NCBI GenBank assembly: GCA_030386875.1
Contig: CM059571.1
Span: 26,654,355-26,718,354, forward strand
DNA length: 64,000 nt
From: Morinoia aosen
Lineage: Eukaryota; Arthropoda; Malacostraca; Amphipoda; Talitridae
Reading direction: 5' to 3'
Positions 44,301 to 49,748 of the stretch are shown piece by piece. The translations under genes were made by a program, and so were the position numbers. The number at the start of each line of letters is the position of its first letter. The first letter of the stretch is position 1. The notes beneath the pieces were generated by a model, which was not told where the DNA came from, ran no database searches, and saw only the letters and a program-made list of their open reading frames with translations.

Positions 44301-47300
44301 TAGTATACTTTTGCAGCATAATCCAAGTATGGCATCGTTCGAGCATTAGCTATGAAATAATAAGCGAAATATAATTGCCCTGAATAGTCAATCATGAATG
44401 CAATATTTCCTTCTACTCACGGGCTCTAATTTTTGTAAAGAATTCATGAAACATCAGGAGAATTCGACAAAAACTCATGGTAGAGGAAACTTCTACCGTG
44501 CTAAGACTGGTTCGACGGATAACATCGCATATGGCTTTATGACAATAGTATTTTTCTCAATTCTGTATCTAATTGAACTCTACAGTGTGGTAAAAGAAAG
44601 AGGTAATGTAGTAAAATCACGGCTTTGGCGCTTACATACGTGTTCAACTAAAGTGCCTAATTTAATTTTTTTCATCGTATTTTTCCATTTATCAGAAAAT
44701 AGATGAAATATCTTGTACTATCACTGAGCTAAACAGCAATTTTGATATTCTCTGTTTCACCGAAAGTTGGCTAGATGGCTCAACCAAAGACCTAATTCAA
44801 ATTCAGAACTATAATAGCCATCATTCACTCCGTTATAACAAACGTGGCGGTGGCATCAGTACGTACATATCTAAACACATATCATCGAAAATCATTTTAA
44901 GTGCAACTATGAATCGTGAACATATTGAGACTTTATTTATAGAACTAACGAAAAATGGTAAACGGATTACACTTGGGGCTGTATATAGGCCCCCAACAGC
45001 TTGCAACATTTCTTTCCTGAACGAGCTTCAAAGCATAATATCTCAGTTTAATAAATCTCTATACAATGACATAATAATTTGCGGGGATTTCAACTACGAT
45101 CTTCTACAACATGAAAGCTGTAAGCAAATCTCAAACTTCATAAATGTTTTTCAGTCTAACTCCTTCCTTCCAATCATAACGAAACCTACACGTATTACAT
45201 CTGAATCTGCCACGCTGCTCGATAATATTTTTATGTTAGATCCGACTGATTTTCTTACAGGAATAATAATTTCTGACTTATCTGACCATTTTCCGGGGTT
45301 TCTCATACAGAAAAACGTCTATAGTCCCTGTAACAGCCCACAGGCTGAGACTTTTTCATATCGTTGTGTAAACGAATATAACTTGGGAACAATGCGAACT
45401 GTTCTAGAAGAATTAATGCCATCATTGGACATCTATGAACTGGACAATAATGCGATTAACGTTGATCAAGCAATACTAAGTTTAACTGAAATTTTAACGA
45501 CCGCATACAACCAGTGTTGTCCAATAATCTCCCGCACAATTACGCCGAAAAATAGACAAAAGCTTAGGATTACTGAAGATATCGTGATCAATATCAAGAA
45601 ACGTCAAGCGTACTTAGCCTTACTATACGAAGGACGAATATCTAGAGTAACGTATAACAGATTCAGGAATCATGTGACAAATCAAATACGAACATCGAAA
45701 CAAAACTACTTTACGCGCAAATTTACTGAATACAAAAGTGATATAAAAAACTTGGCGCCTGCTTAATTCATGCTATAGACCGAATAATAATGCTACAAAA
45801 ACAATTGAGTCCATCGTTCACGAAAATGTAAAATATCACGATAAACAAGATATTGCAACAGTGTTTAACAACTTTTTTAAAAATATAGGGAAAAATATAG
45901 CCGATAGTGTCGTTAGTGAACCTACAGACCACTTGCAATACATGGACCATGTCCGTGAACACAACTCTTTCTTTTTCATGCCAACTAATCCCTCCGATGT
46001 AATTATGTGCATAAAAAAACTTGAAAAATAAATCGAATGGATTAAATACATTCTCAGCTAAAATTATTAAAGTTATAGCTGATATAATAGCACCGTGCAT
46101 ATCTAATATTATCAACCTTTCACTTTCTCAAGGTATCTTCCCCAACTCTCTAAAAACTGCCAGAGTGACCCCTATTTTTAAAAATGGTGATAAAAATTGC
46201 ATAAATAATTATAGACCTATCTCCGTTTTGCCAATTATGAGCAAAATATTTGAAATAATTGTGTATAAAAAAGTGTATTCGTATTTCGAACAAAAATCTT
46301 TTCTCTACGACAGACAATACAGTTTTCGTTCTAAAAAATCAACGACAAAAGCTGTATTAAATCATTTACAGTACATTTACTCTTATATAGATGAAGGAAA
46401 GCTTGTTTTCTCCGTATTTCTTGACTTTCGAAAAGCATTCGATTGTGTGGACCATAACATATTACTCTCGAAACTACACTGTTATGGCATTCGAGGAATT
46501 GCCAATGATTGGTTCAAAACATACCTAACGAATCGGAAGCAATACGTTGTCATTGACGACGCAAAATCAGACCCACAGACAATCAGCCATGGAGTTCCGC
46601 AAGGATCTGTCCTTGGGCCTCTCCTATTTTTAATATTTATAAATGATATTATCAAATCTACATAATTTTTCAAATCCATAATTTTTGCCGATGACAGCAC
46701 GCTTTCTGCGGTCCTTCCAAACCAAAATCCCGCTACGATTGCGGCGAGTATAAATAATGAACTCCATAAGGTTTCATTATGGCTTACAGCTAATAAAATA
46801 AGCCTCAACATCGATGAAACAAAATATATCACATTCTCATTCAAGAAAAATATATCTCTCCCAAGCATAAAAATGGACGAAGGTGAAATCGAAGAAACCA
46901 ACTCATGCAAGTTTCTGGGCATCATAATAGATAAACATCTGACCTTTAAAGAGCACATCGCTCATATTAGTTCTAAATTATCAAAATCCATCGGAATCCT
47001 GAATAAAGTTAAAAATTACCTGCCTGAAACAGCTTTACGAATGCTCTACCGAACGCTCATTTCACCATACTTGCAATACGGAATAGAAGCATGGCACGGA
47101 ACTGATAAAAATAAAACCAATATAATTTTTACTCTGCAAAAAAGAGCCATCAGAGCGGTAAAGAATCTAGAATATTATGCTCGCACAAATGATTCATTCA
47201 AAATTCACAAATAATTAAACTTTCGGATCTCTACAAAATCTCCATTTGCAATTTCATTTACAAAACATTAACAAATGATGGCGACAGTAGCCTAAAACAA

Positions 47301-49748
47301 TTATTAACTGCGAAAACTGGTCATCACGACCATTTAACCCGAAATAGAAGTAAATTCATGCTTCCTTATTATTCAAAGGCCCTGTCGCAACACAATATCT
47401 TCTTCGTTGGAACTAAAACTTGGAACTCAATACCTGCGCAGATCCGTGATAGTAATTCTTACGAGGTATTCAAAAGAAATCTTGAGTCTCACTTCCTATC
47501 GGAGTACTAGTCGTGTAAGATCACCAAGTCAAATCTTTGTCTCCTACATGACTGTTTCCAATAATGTACTTTGGCATGGGTAATATCGCCAATTTTCAGC
47601 CTGCTGTTAAACCTTCTATCGAATATACTGTTAAATATAGTCCATATAACCTGTATTGTAAAATGAAATATCTGATATCGAGTAAATTATCTCACTGAGC
47701 AGTCTAATGCGAAACTAGGATAAGTGATTTAGGTTAACCATTATTGTACACCTTAGAATAACGTTGATGGTAGGATGCCCCAGAAGTCGCTGAACTTATT
47801 CGGGCCCACAGGTAGCTATATTCAAATTTGACCATTGTACTAGACTTAAGAAACATTCTACCACTGTATCTCCTGTGGTAAATAAAATGTTTAAAATTGT
47901 TTAAATTGTTTAAATTGTACTTTAATGCTTGTCCCATATTTTCCTTGACAAGTTTTGAATCACCATGGAAAGAAAGAAAGTCGATTCACAAGCTAACCAC
48001 CATCTCAGTAAAGTAATAACATTCATCTGAGTACTTCCTGCGAGCGTCAGCATGGTATTGTAATGATGAATATTTAATTATTTGTGAAATAAATAATTCG
48101 CAGCTCTTAGTGGTATTTTATTTGAAAAATGGGCGACCTAAATGAATTTAAATGGGGCTAGCCCCTTTCAATAAACCAACAGATAACAGATGCAGATAGC
48201 GATCTTCTTTCAGTCGCTACTACAAATGCTTCTTTTATTGGATAAATTTAGTGGGAATTCTCGACACTATGAAAATATAACTTGTAGAACCTCAATATAA
48301 ATTCATTTCAACAAATGAAACATCGCAAGTGCTATAACGACTCAGTGGTGCCCTTGGCTTGGACGTAAACGTACTCGCCTGGCGTAAAAAAAGTCGTGAG
48401 TTCGAATTCACGGCGAGCCCGGAGTATCTTCCCATGGGGAAAAGGAAGTTAGCCGAAAATTCCACTCGACACAGATGCATCGAGTGTCCTGATATCAATT
48501 AAGGAGTAATTGAAAACTCAATGTATGACATGTATGGACTTAGATGGAATAGAAGAACCTTTGATGAATTCATTATGCTTATGTTTAGCCACTGACTTAC
48601 ATTTATCGCCACAAGCCACCAGGTGTTGGGCTGCGCAAATATTACCGAACACAAGAGATAAGATTACTCATTTATTATCAATTGCATTATCTACGAAAAG
48701 AAACATCAATGGACGGACTTTTGACTCCACAATGACGTAGGTTCATTCAGGCGTGAACAAAATCTCCATGAAAAACGTAGAGCCTCATCAATCTATGGAA
48801 CAAACACTTGGACATCTGACGGAGCACATGGTACCTATTATTATAGTGTTCTCAACCTTTCACTTTACAATTTTCAAAGTATTTATTCACTAATTAAACT
48901 TGCCAATGGAATAACGCTTCTAGCTTGTGAAAAAAATTATGTCAAGTACTGTTGAAGTTCATTTCCAATAAATAATTTTTCACATACGATCCCCTTCCAA
49001 TTTTATCCGCTCCATTCGATCATTGTAGTCTTATTTGAACTCAAGTTATACCAGTTTATTTCTTCAACATTTAACTAAGTAGAGCAATTGAGCTTCGGCA
49101 TTTCCTTTCACTTCTGAAAACTGTAGAATATAAACGAAAATGTAAGGAATAAAGCCCAGGTTGTAGAGCCAAAGTATAACTTTGAGATCTTGAACACGTA
49201 CTTTCATGACCAACCTCGTACACTGGTCAAAATTTTATCTATTCCTCTTGTGTTATCCTTCTTAAAGTTGATTTGCGCATAATGGAACAGAACAAACAAC
49301 AAAAATTCAACGTACCTCTGATGTTCGAGTTCAATATTTTACGGATTCTTCGCGCCATCCACAGGAAGAAAAATTTATTCAAATATTATTGAGTGGTGAA
49401 TTTACACACAGTAGCGCTTTTAGAAAAAGAAAAACAAACAAAACGCCACAAATATTGATTACAACTAAACATTCTACTCAGAACGAGGCCACACTCATCT
49501 CTGACTCTTCTCTCCCTGGTGTGTCTCGCTCTCACACACCACGCATTTGCGATACGTCAAGCTCTCGTGAGACTATGTCCACCTTGTGTCTTGACAACAG
49601 CAGAGCGTCAAACCCTGCGTCGAGTGGGGTGCCCCGCATTCCAAAAATAAAGTTGGCCTCCTAGTACAACCATAACGAAGGCGAGTTTGTGTAGCTTGAT
49701 ACACTTACCTGGTACGGTTTTCAGTGGCTGAGATTCCTCTGGTAGCAT
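2205..49748 (-). CDS. SLC17-family anion transporter (sialin / phosphate-cotransporter-like), 11 coding exons
   Basis: Joined exons (2205-2384, 3126-3367, 4336-4468, 5375-5524, 6326-6546, 7279-7366, 7710-7865, 9362-9439, 24151-24288, 27566-27666, 49709-49748) give 1527 nt, or 508 residues plus stop, the usual SLC17 length. All ten junctions are GT-AG and agree in phase. Family hallmarks are [11 protein letters not shown] in helix 1, [10 protein letters not shown] in helix 2, GVTLPAMH and [10 protein letters not shown] around helices 4-5, [11 protein letters not shown] before the central loop, [11 protein letters not shown] in helix 7, [19 protein letters not shown] in helix 11 and [10 protein letters not shown] after helix 12. 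Loop 1 has three N-glycosylation sequons (N49, N71, N74). Family members move organic anions or phosphate, with H+ or Na+, across lysosomal, vesicular or plasma membranes; this substrate is unknown. The glutamate-transporter signature Arg of helix 7 (FCRSW) is Asn299 here, which argues against a VGLUT. Lys37 and Gly171 replace residues usually Arg and Glu. The gene is certain; the choice of first exon is less so. Confidence 0.93.
3126..3367 (-). CDS. Transporter exon 10 (helices 9/10-11)
   Basis: The acceptor is GCGCAG and the donor AAC|GTGAGT. The exon completes a split codon (phase 1 in, phase 0 out) and encodes residues 369-449. It contains [20 protein letters not shown] and the very conserved helix-11 block [20 protein letters not shown], closely like human sialin and VGLUT. 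Overlapping ORFs in the other minus frame and on plus are shadows of this GC-rich exon. Confidence 0.95.
4336..4468 (-). CDS. Transporter exon 9 (helix 8 and following loop)
   Basis: The acceptor is TTGTTGATTCAG and the donor TTG|GTGAGA; phase 0 in, phase 1 out. It starts [15 protein letters not shown], matching the family pattern N-G-x-LSALPFL, and ends in [17 protein letters not shown], where the family has D-x-LR-x(n)-ST-x-RKI. It codes for residues 325-369. Confidence 0.94.
4839..5200 (-). repeat. SINE-like family, near-full copy (copy 2), in intron 9 / intron 8 region
   Basis: Shared landmarks read on plus are a TTAGATTA-type tail, CCTCCCTAACCACA, AGAGAGGAAGAAGG, ATAGAAACAGCAAG, AGTTGAAGAAGAAAGTA, CTCGGGACCTCACA, GGGAGCGCTTATTTTCATAG and CCCTGAGG. 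On minus this runs from a head with a GAGGTCCCGAG sequence like a pol III B box to a (TAATC)n-like tail. Retroposed SINE is the best guess; no protein is encoded. It lies between exons 8 and 9. Confidence 0.65.
5375..5524 (-). CDS. Transporter exon 8 (helix 7)
   Basis: A 150-nt phase 0-0 exon coding for residues 275-324. The acceptor is TTCCTGGTGCAG and the donor [29 protein letters not shown] and [19 protein letters not shown] follow the family pattern closely. TCNNW stands where vesicular glutamate transporters have FCRSW, so the glutamate-linked Arg is absent, as in sialin. Confidence 0.95.
6326..6546 (-). CDS. Transporter exon 7 (helices 5-6 and central loop)
   Basis: The acceptor is GTATTGCAG and the donor CCC|GTCAGT; phase 1 in, phase 0 out, residues 201-274. 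It carries [40 protein letters not shown] and the signature [20 protein letters not shown], which in this family leads into the large cytoplasmic loop between helices 6 and 7. Confidence 0.95.
7010..7215. repeat. Degenerate tandem repeat (~60 bp unit)
   Basis: Successive diverged units resemble 'gctcgtacatgaacaactcg' followed by 'tagaatacgagtgaag'; others begin 'gatcgttcaggaacagctca' and 'tctcgtacgggaataattct'. It lies in intron 6 and has no coding sense on the gene strand. Boundaries are approximate. Confidence 0.4.
7279..7366 (-). CDS. Transporter exon 6 (helix 4 end to helix 5 start; short exon)
   Basis: This 88-nt exon is short and easily missed. The acceptor is GTCTTCTCAG and the donor CAG|GTACGG; phase 0 in, phase 1 out. 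It encodes [20 protein letters not shown] and SKIASTVYA, the most conserved stretch of the SLC17 family. His179 is the equivalent of human sialin His183. It joins exon 5 and exon 7 without frame change. Confidence 0.94.
7710..7865 (-). CDS. Transporter exon 5 (helices 3-4)
   Basis: A 156-nt phase 0-0 exon, residues 120-171. It reads [20 protein letters not shown], then helix 3, [23 protein letters not shown]. The donor GGG|GTTTGT is weaker than the others. The codon at the donor gives Gly171 where sialin and VGLUT have a conserved Glu seven residues after the Arg (here Arg164). The first ~50 nt and the acceptor are repeated four more times just upstream in an 84-bp minisatellite; only the copy at 7865 keeps the frame open. 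Confidence 0.93.
7816..8177. repeat. 84-bp minisatellite duplicating the exon 5 splice acceptor
   Basis: About 4.3 nearly identical 84-bp units begin at 7816, 7900, 7984, 8068 and 8152, with only a few substitutions (for example caccctcc for cacccacc). The first unit overlaps the start of exon 5. Each later unit repeats, on minus, a branch-like TTGACTGATTAT, an acceptor TATGTGCAG, and the first ~50 coding bases, then GGTGGGTGA. Because 84 is 28 codons and no plus-strand stop occurs, a spurious plus ORF of ~180 codons runs through it. Confidence 0.92.
8419..8536. repeat. Diverged repeat, copy a (pair with 13.5 kb)
   Basis: Contains GGCACACGTAAGCCACTTGC, GCTATAACATTCGGGATATG, CTGTTATTTGCCATAGAAGT and TTTTCGACGGGACATTGTCG, closely matched in order at 13,488-13,600. 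Identity is unknown; no coding sense was seen. Located in intron 4. Confidence 0.5.
9362..9439 (-). CDS. Transporter exon 4 (helix 2)
   Basis: A 78-nt phase 0-0 exon, residues 94-119: [20 protein letters not shown] then GYILTQ. This matches the family consensus F-x-W-x(3)-x-QG-x-(2)-S-x-FFYGY-x-TQ. The acceptor is GATTCTTTTCAG and the donor CAG|GTGTGC. It lies 14.7 kb downstream of exon 3. Confidence 0.94.
11896..12252 (-). repeat. SINE-like family, near-full copy (copy 3)
   Basis: It has the same landmark order as the 4.8-kb copy: GGATTAGATTAGATG tail, AAGAGAGGACGGAGGAAG, CACCATTTAGTATGGAGTTA, AGTTCAAGAAGAAAGTAATA, AGCTCGGGACTTCCCATTTT, GGGAGTGCTAATTCCCATAG, CCCTGAAGGGG. It shows the (GATTA)n tail most clearly. 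Same orientation as the others, in intron 3. Confidence 0.7.
13488..13600. repeat. Diverged repeat, copy b (pair with 8.4 kb)
   Basis: GGAGGCCACTTGCC, GCTATAACATTTGGGATTCG, GCTGTTATTTGTCACACAAG and TTTTCGACACGACATCCCCG parallel copy a in the same order and orientation. Probably an old interspersed repeat of unknown class. Confidence 0.5.
16427..16737 (-). repeat. SINE-like family, near-full copy (copy 4)
   Basis: Landmarks ATTAGATTA, GTTTAAGCC, GGAGGAAGGCACCATTTA, CGGAATTAAGG, CGCAAGGTGCGTCC, GGGACCTCATATTTTCCTCC, GGGAGTGTTAATTCCCATAG occur in the family order. It has a small internal deletion relative to copy 3. Located in intron 3. Confidence 0.7.
18940..19145 (+). pseudogene. Decayed non-LTR reverse transcriptase C-terminal fragment
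   Basis: In shifting frames the plus strand reads [13 protein letters not shown], then [11 protein letters not shown] and [19 protein letters not shown]. This recalls the region after the RT palm in CR1/Jockey-type LINEs (Y-x-DYC-x-VWG, LQK-x-QNRA-x-R-x). Frame changes and stops show it is dead. Ends are approximate. Confidence 0.5.
19510..19680. repeat. (AC)n / (AT)n microsatellite-like tract
   Basis: Runs of ATATATACATATATAAATAT grade into ACACACTCACACACACACAC and CGCACACACATATATATAC. Chance ORFs on both strands read through it because it has few stops. Confidence 0.85.
19833..20830. repeat. Diverged direct duplication with AC-rich filler
   Basis: ATAAATGGATGATCGCACAA with 'tttttacatgaatgctttac' at 19,833-19,890 recurs at 20,500-20,560; GTAAGCATGTGCGCAAATAT at 20,161 recurs as GTAAGCATGTCCGCAAATGA at 20,792. 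The offsets are 667 and 631 bp, so a ~650-bp unit was duplicated and has diverged, with AC-rich stretches in each half. A third sub-repeat (ATTATCTTTGAAATATGGCG at ~20,395; ATTATCTTTGTAATATGGTG at ~20,573) shows further local copying. Confidence 0.65.
21081..21158. repeat. Two 39-bp tandem units with a palindromic core
   Basis: TCTCGTAGAAATTTTGAAAT plus 'ttctcacactcactacaac' is followed at 21,120 by a second unit with a few changes. The core GAAATTTTGAAATTTC is nearly self-complementary. The 39-bp period keeps a chance ORF open. Confidence 0.7.
21855..22195 (-). repeat. SINE-like family, near-full copy (copy 5)
   Basis: Landmarks TTAGTTTAAGCCTCCC, CTAAGAGAGGAAAAAG, CACCATTTAGTCTGGAATTA, AAGGTTTGCCCCCACGCTCT, GAGACCTCACATCTTCCTC, AGGAGCGATAATTTCCATAA, CAGTCAGGGG occur in family order. 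Located in intron 3; same orientation. Confidence 0.7.
24151..24288 (-). CDS. Transporter exon 3 (glycosylated lumenal loop 1)
   Basis: A 138-nt phase 0-0 exon, residues 48-93. The acceptor is GCGTTCTTCCAG and the donor GAT|GTAAGG. It encodes [46 protein letters not shown], a hydrophilic acidic loop with three N-x-T sequons. The loop between helices 1 and 2 is the variable, glycosylated, lumenal or outer loop in SLC17 proteins, so position and composition fit. Confidence 0.9.
24289..27565 (-). other. Intron 2 of the transporter (3.3 kb)
   Basis: No exon recognised. A mildly GC-richer patch at about 25,150-25,440 contains a CGCTTATAAACG sequence, but no gene start could be tied to it. The 146-codon minus ORF at 25,981-26,421 has no recognisable domain. 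Confidence 0.5.
27566..27666 (-). CDS. Transporter exon 2 (helix 1)
   Basis: A 101-nt exon, phase 1 in and phase 0 out, residues 14-47. The acceptor is GTTTTTTGTTTTCACAG and the donor ATG|GTGAGT. It encodes [20 protein letters not shown] then [13 protein letters not shown]. Lys37 sits where sialin and VGLUT have an Arg (RVNLSVA). Phase-1 entry means the first exon must end with a single G to give Asp14; three upstream candidates do. Confidence 0.93.
27838..27893. repeat. (TTTA)n-rich simple repeat
   Basis: Mostly TTTATTTA units with TTTG and TTCA variants just upstream of exon 2 in intron 1. Confidence 0.75.
28073..28428 (-). repeat. SINE-like family, near-full copy (copy 6)
   Basis: Landmarks TTAGATTAAACT, CTCCCCAACCACAACAAAG, TTAAGAGAGGAAGAAGGGAG, GCACCATTTTGTATGAATTT, ACATAGAAACAGCAAC, AAGAAGGCCTAGCTA, AGGAGCGCTAATTCTTAG occur in family order. 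It lies just upstream of exon 2 in intron 1. Confidence 0.65.
29895..30412. mobile_element. Foldback element with ~160-bp imperfect inverted repeats
   Basis: The left arm (GGGCTTAACTGAAATTCAAC, then AAGTATTTATGAAAATTTAG and GACTACTGGTCACAAC) matches the reverse complement of the right arm (GGGTTAAACTGAATTTCAAT, CAATTATGAAAGTTGATTTT, GACTACTGATC). The ~190-bp middle has no recognised coding function. No target duplication could be fixed, so the ends are approximate. Confidence 0.6.
32658..33181. mobile_element. MITE, PIF/Harbinger-like, TTA target duplication
   Basis: The 524-bp segment starts GGGTAGCTGCACACCAAAAG and ends, on the complement, GGGTGCCTGCACACCAAAAG (18 of 20 match). It is flanked on both sides by TTA, the TWA-type 3-bp target duplication expected of PIF/Harbinger elements. 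Subterminal CAAGC/GCGAG-rich sequence is also inverted. No transposase is encoded, so it would be non-autonomous. Confidence 0.75.
34081..34172. repeat. A-rich tract with (AAAT)n end
   Basis: About 60 bp of nearly pure A with occasional T and G, followed by five or six AAAT units. It may be the tail of a plus-strand retroposon, but no body was recognised before it. It is not the tail of the minus-strand LINE fragment next to it. Confidence 0.75.
34564..35040 (-). pseudogene. LINE reverse transcriptase C-terminal fragment, frameshifted
   Basis: On minus, [52 protein letters not shown] and then, after a frameshift near 34,770, [20 protein letters not shown] and [20 protein letters not shown] match the region after the RT domain of a non-LTR family common in arthropods (LLYGAE-x-W, MKCLRS, HVERM, GRPR-x-x-W-x-DGVK). 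5' truncated and broken. The plus ORFs over it are shadows. Confidence 0.75.
36542..36565 (-). CDS. Candidate 24-nt phase-1 microexon in intron 1
   Basis: On minus, a long pyrimidine tract ends in TTTCATTCCATGCTCTCCAG, followed by 24 nt and a strong donor CCAG|GTAAGG. Read in phase 1 after exon 1, the insert would give DNQEPHKP before exon 2, adding eight hydrophilic residues to the cytoplasmic N-terminus without shifting frame. Length divisible by three, matching phase and strong flanking sites are suggestive. It could be chance in a 22-kb intron. Confidence 0.25.
37810..37990. repeat. Partial second copy of the 29.9-kb foldback element (right arm)
   Basis: CGACTAGCAGTCACAAACTC, 'tcgattttcgtaagtactta', AAATGAAGGCACGATCTATT and ACTTCAGTTTAACCTGCTGC follow the right arm of the 30-kb element in order and orientation. 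The opposite arm was not seen. Confidence 0.55.
38900..38972. repeat. Short stem-forming repeat, copy a
   Basis: ACGAGAC (38,908-38,914) and GTCTCGT (38,944-38,950) can pair around a loop that includes CATTCTCAGGTTGTTACCAAA. A related copy is at 43,580-43,680. It abuts the foldback MITE beginning near 38,974. Confidence 0.5.
38974..39234. mobile_element. Foldback MITE (~260 bp, ~90-bp inverted arms)
   Basis: The left arm (CACTCAGAGCTAGCAAAGCA, GCATCTAGCAAGCTCACATG, GATGGTCTGCGAGACTGGTA) matches the reverse complement of the right arm (CACACTGAGCTAGCAAAGCA, GCATCTAGCAAGCTCGCATG, GATGGTCTGCGAGACTGGTA) with few differences. The whole would fold into one long hairpin. No coding capacity and no clear target duplication, so the superfamily is open. 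Confidence 0.82.
40813..41040 (+). mobile_element. tRNA-derived SINE, copy a (inserted in the hAT element)
   Basis: It begins GTGCTCGCCGTGGCCGAGTGG, with an A-box-like TGGCCGAGTGG, and has a perfect B box GGTTCGAATCT 36-40 nt later, then CGGCGCTGTGCGGCGATTTT and a non-tRNA body. The head can partly fold as a Leu/Ser-type tRNA, but acceptor pairing is poor and the body extends beyond it, so this is a SINE and not a functional tRNA gene. The 3' end is approximate. Confidence 0.7.
41168..41380 (+). pseudogene. hAT transposase C-terminal (dimerisation) fragment
   Basis: [40 protein letters not shown] matches the C-terminal hAT pattern (P-x-(S/T)-x-DVER-x-FS-x-YK-x-IL-x-D-x-R-x(4)-ENL-x-KY-x-I). 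Family motif changes include VEI for VER. The upstream plus strand near 40,500-40,690 has [11 protein letters not shown], a possible zinc-finger remnant of the same protein. It lies inside the TIR-bounded element, about 300 bp before its right end. Confidence 0.65.
42440..43230 (-). pseudogene. Decayed LINE reverse transcriptase (fingers/palm) fragment
   Basis: Across shifting minus frames one reads [20 protein letters not shown], then QHGF-like and TESITQRK sequence, [21 protein letters not shown] and, further on, ISDWLK. These match RT blocks RPIS-x-x-S, (D)xQHGFR, Y-x-DF-x-KAFD-x-V and L-x-x-I-x-x-WL in order. Many frame changes and stops. The plus-strand ORFs in 42.8-43.7 kb are shadows. 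Confidence 0.6.
43580..43680. repeat. Short stem-forming repeat, copy b
   Basis: ACTAGACT (43,590-43,597) and AGTCTAGT (43,647-43,654) pair around a loop with CATTCTCGGGTAGTTACCAAA, as in the copy at 38.9 kb. A run of TCATCA-rich imperfect repeats follows at about 43,740-43,890. Confidence 0.5.
44700..45766 (+). pseudogene. LINE ORF2, endonuclease domain
   Basis: [20 protein letters not shown] leads into ESWLDG (catalytic Glu), then [18 protein letters not shown] (catalytic Asp/Asn) and [11 protein letters not shown] (catalytic SDH), the ordered motifs of the APE/EEP endonuclease that nicks target DNA. The frame stays open to a TAA at 45,764, where a frameshift separates it from the linker ([20 protein letters not shown] on another frame). 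The Met at 44,909 is internal, not a true start. Confidence 0.85.
46021..47512 (+). pseudogene. LINE ORF2, reverse transcriptase and C-terminal region
   Basis: RT motifs occur in order: [47 protein letters not shown] (first catalytic Asp), [20 protein letters not shown], then FADDS (catalytic DD). An in-frame TAA at 46,663-46,665 falls just before FADD; the frame otherwise continues to a break near 47,212. After that break another frame carries [20 protein letters not shown] and [20 protein letters not shown] to the final stop near 47,510. A further frameshift lies near 46,025. Not functional as it stands. Confidence 0.87.
48341..48510 (+). mobile_element. tRNA-derived SINE, copy b
   Basis: CTCAGTGGTGCCCTTGGCTT, then CTCGCCTGGCG and a B box GAGTTCGAATTC followed by ACGGCGAGCCCGGAGTATCT and GGGGAAAAGGAAG. 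It shares the head plan and the TTCCC-x-GGG-x-AAAAGGAA block with the copy at 40.8 kb but is diverged. It is not a foldable tRNA. Confidence 0.55.
49709..49748 (-). CDS. Transporter exon 1 (start codon, [13 protein letters not shown])
   Basis: ATG at 49748-49746 opens [13 protein letters not shown] and ends at a near-perfect donor CCAG|GTAAGT in phase 1, exactly what exon 2 needs; the junction codon is GAT (Asp). An in-frame TAA lies 12 nt upstream, so this is the first possible Met in the exon. A short acidic cytoplasmic N-terminus is usual for the family. A possible acceptor (GAGCTTTCTTCAG, exon edge at 49780) means this may be the second exon of a transcript with an upstream leader, for example from 54.2 kb. 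Assigned by splice logic, not homology. Confidence 0.7.

Larger units (their letters stand above)
44690..47915 (+). mobile_element. CR1/Jockey-group LINE, 5' truncated and inactivated
   Basis: An APE-type endonuclease is followed by reverse transcriptase and a 3' end with a short TTTAAATTG-type repeat tail (~47,885-47,920). The upstream gag-like ORF1 and promoter are missing, so it is 5' truncated. The 3' UTR runs from about 47,515. Several frame changes and at least one stop interrupt ORF2. It lies in transporter intron 1 on the opposite strand. Clade assignment is by eye. Confidence 0.88.
27667..49708 (-). other. Intron 1 of the transporter (22 kb), filled with mobile elements
   Basis: Between exon 1 and exon 2 no other host gene was recognised. 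Contents are listed separately: SINE copy 6, foldback elements, a Harbinger-like MITE, LINE fragments, a hAT element, a CR1/Jockey-type LINE and tRNA-derived SINEs. A GC-richer patch at 36,780-36,960 is unexplained. A candidate 24-nt microexon lies at 36,542-36,565. Confidence 0.65.

Noticed and set aside
45768..46958. Minus ORFs of 115, 71 and 158 codons
   Set aside because: Shadows of the plus-strand LINE reverse transcriptase.
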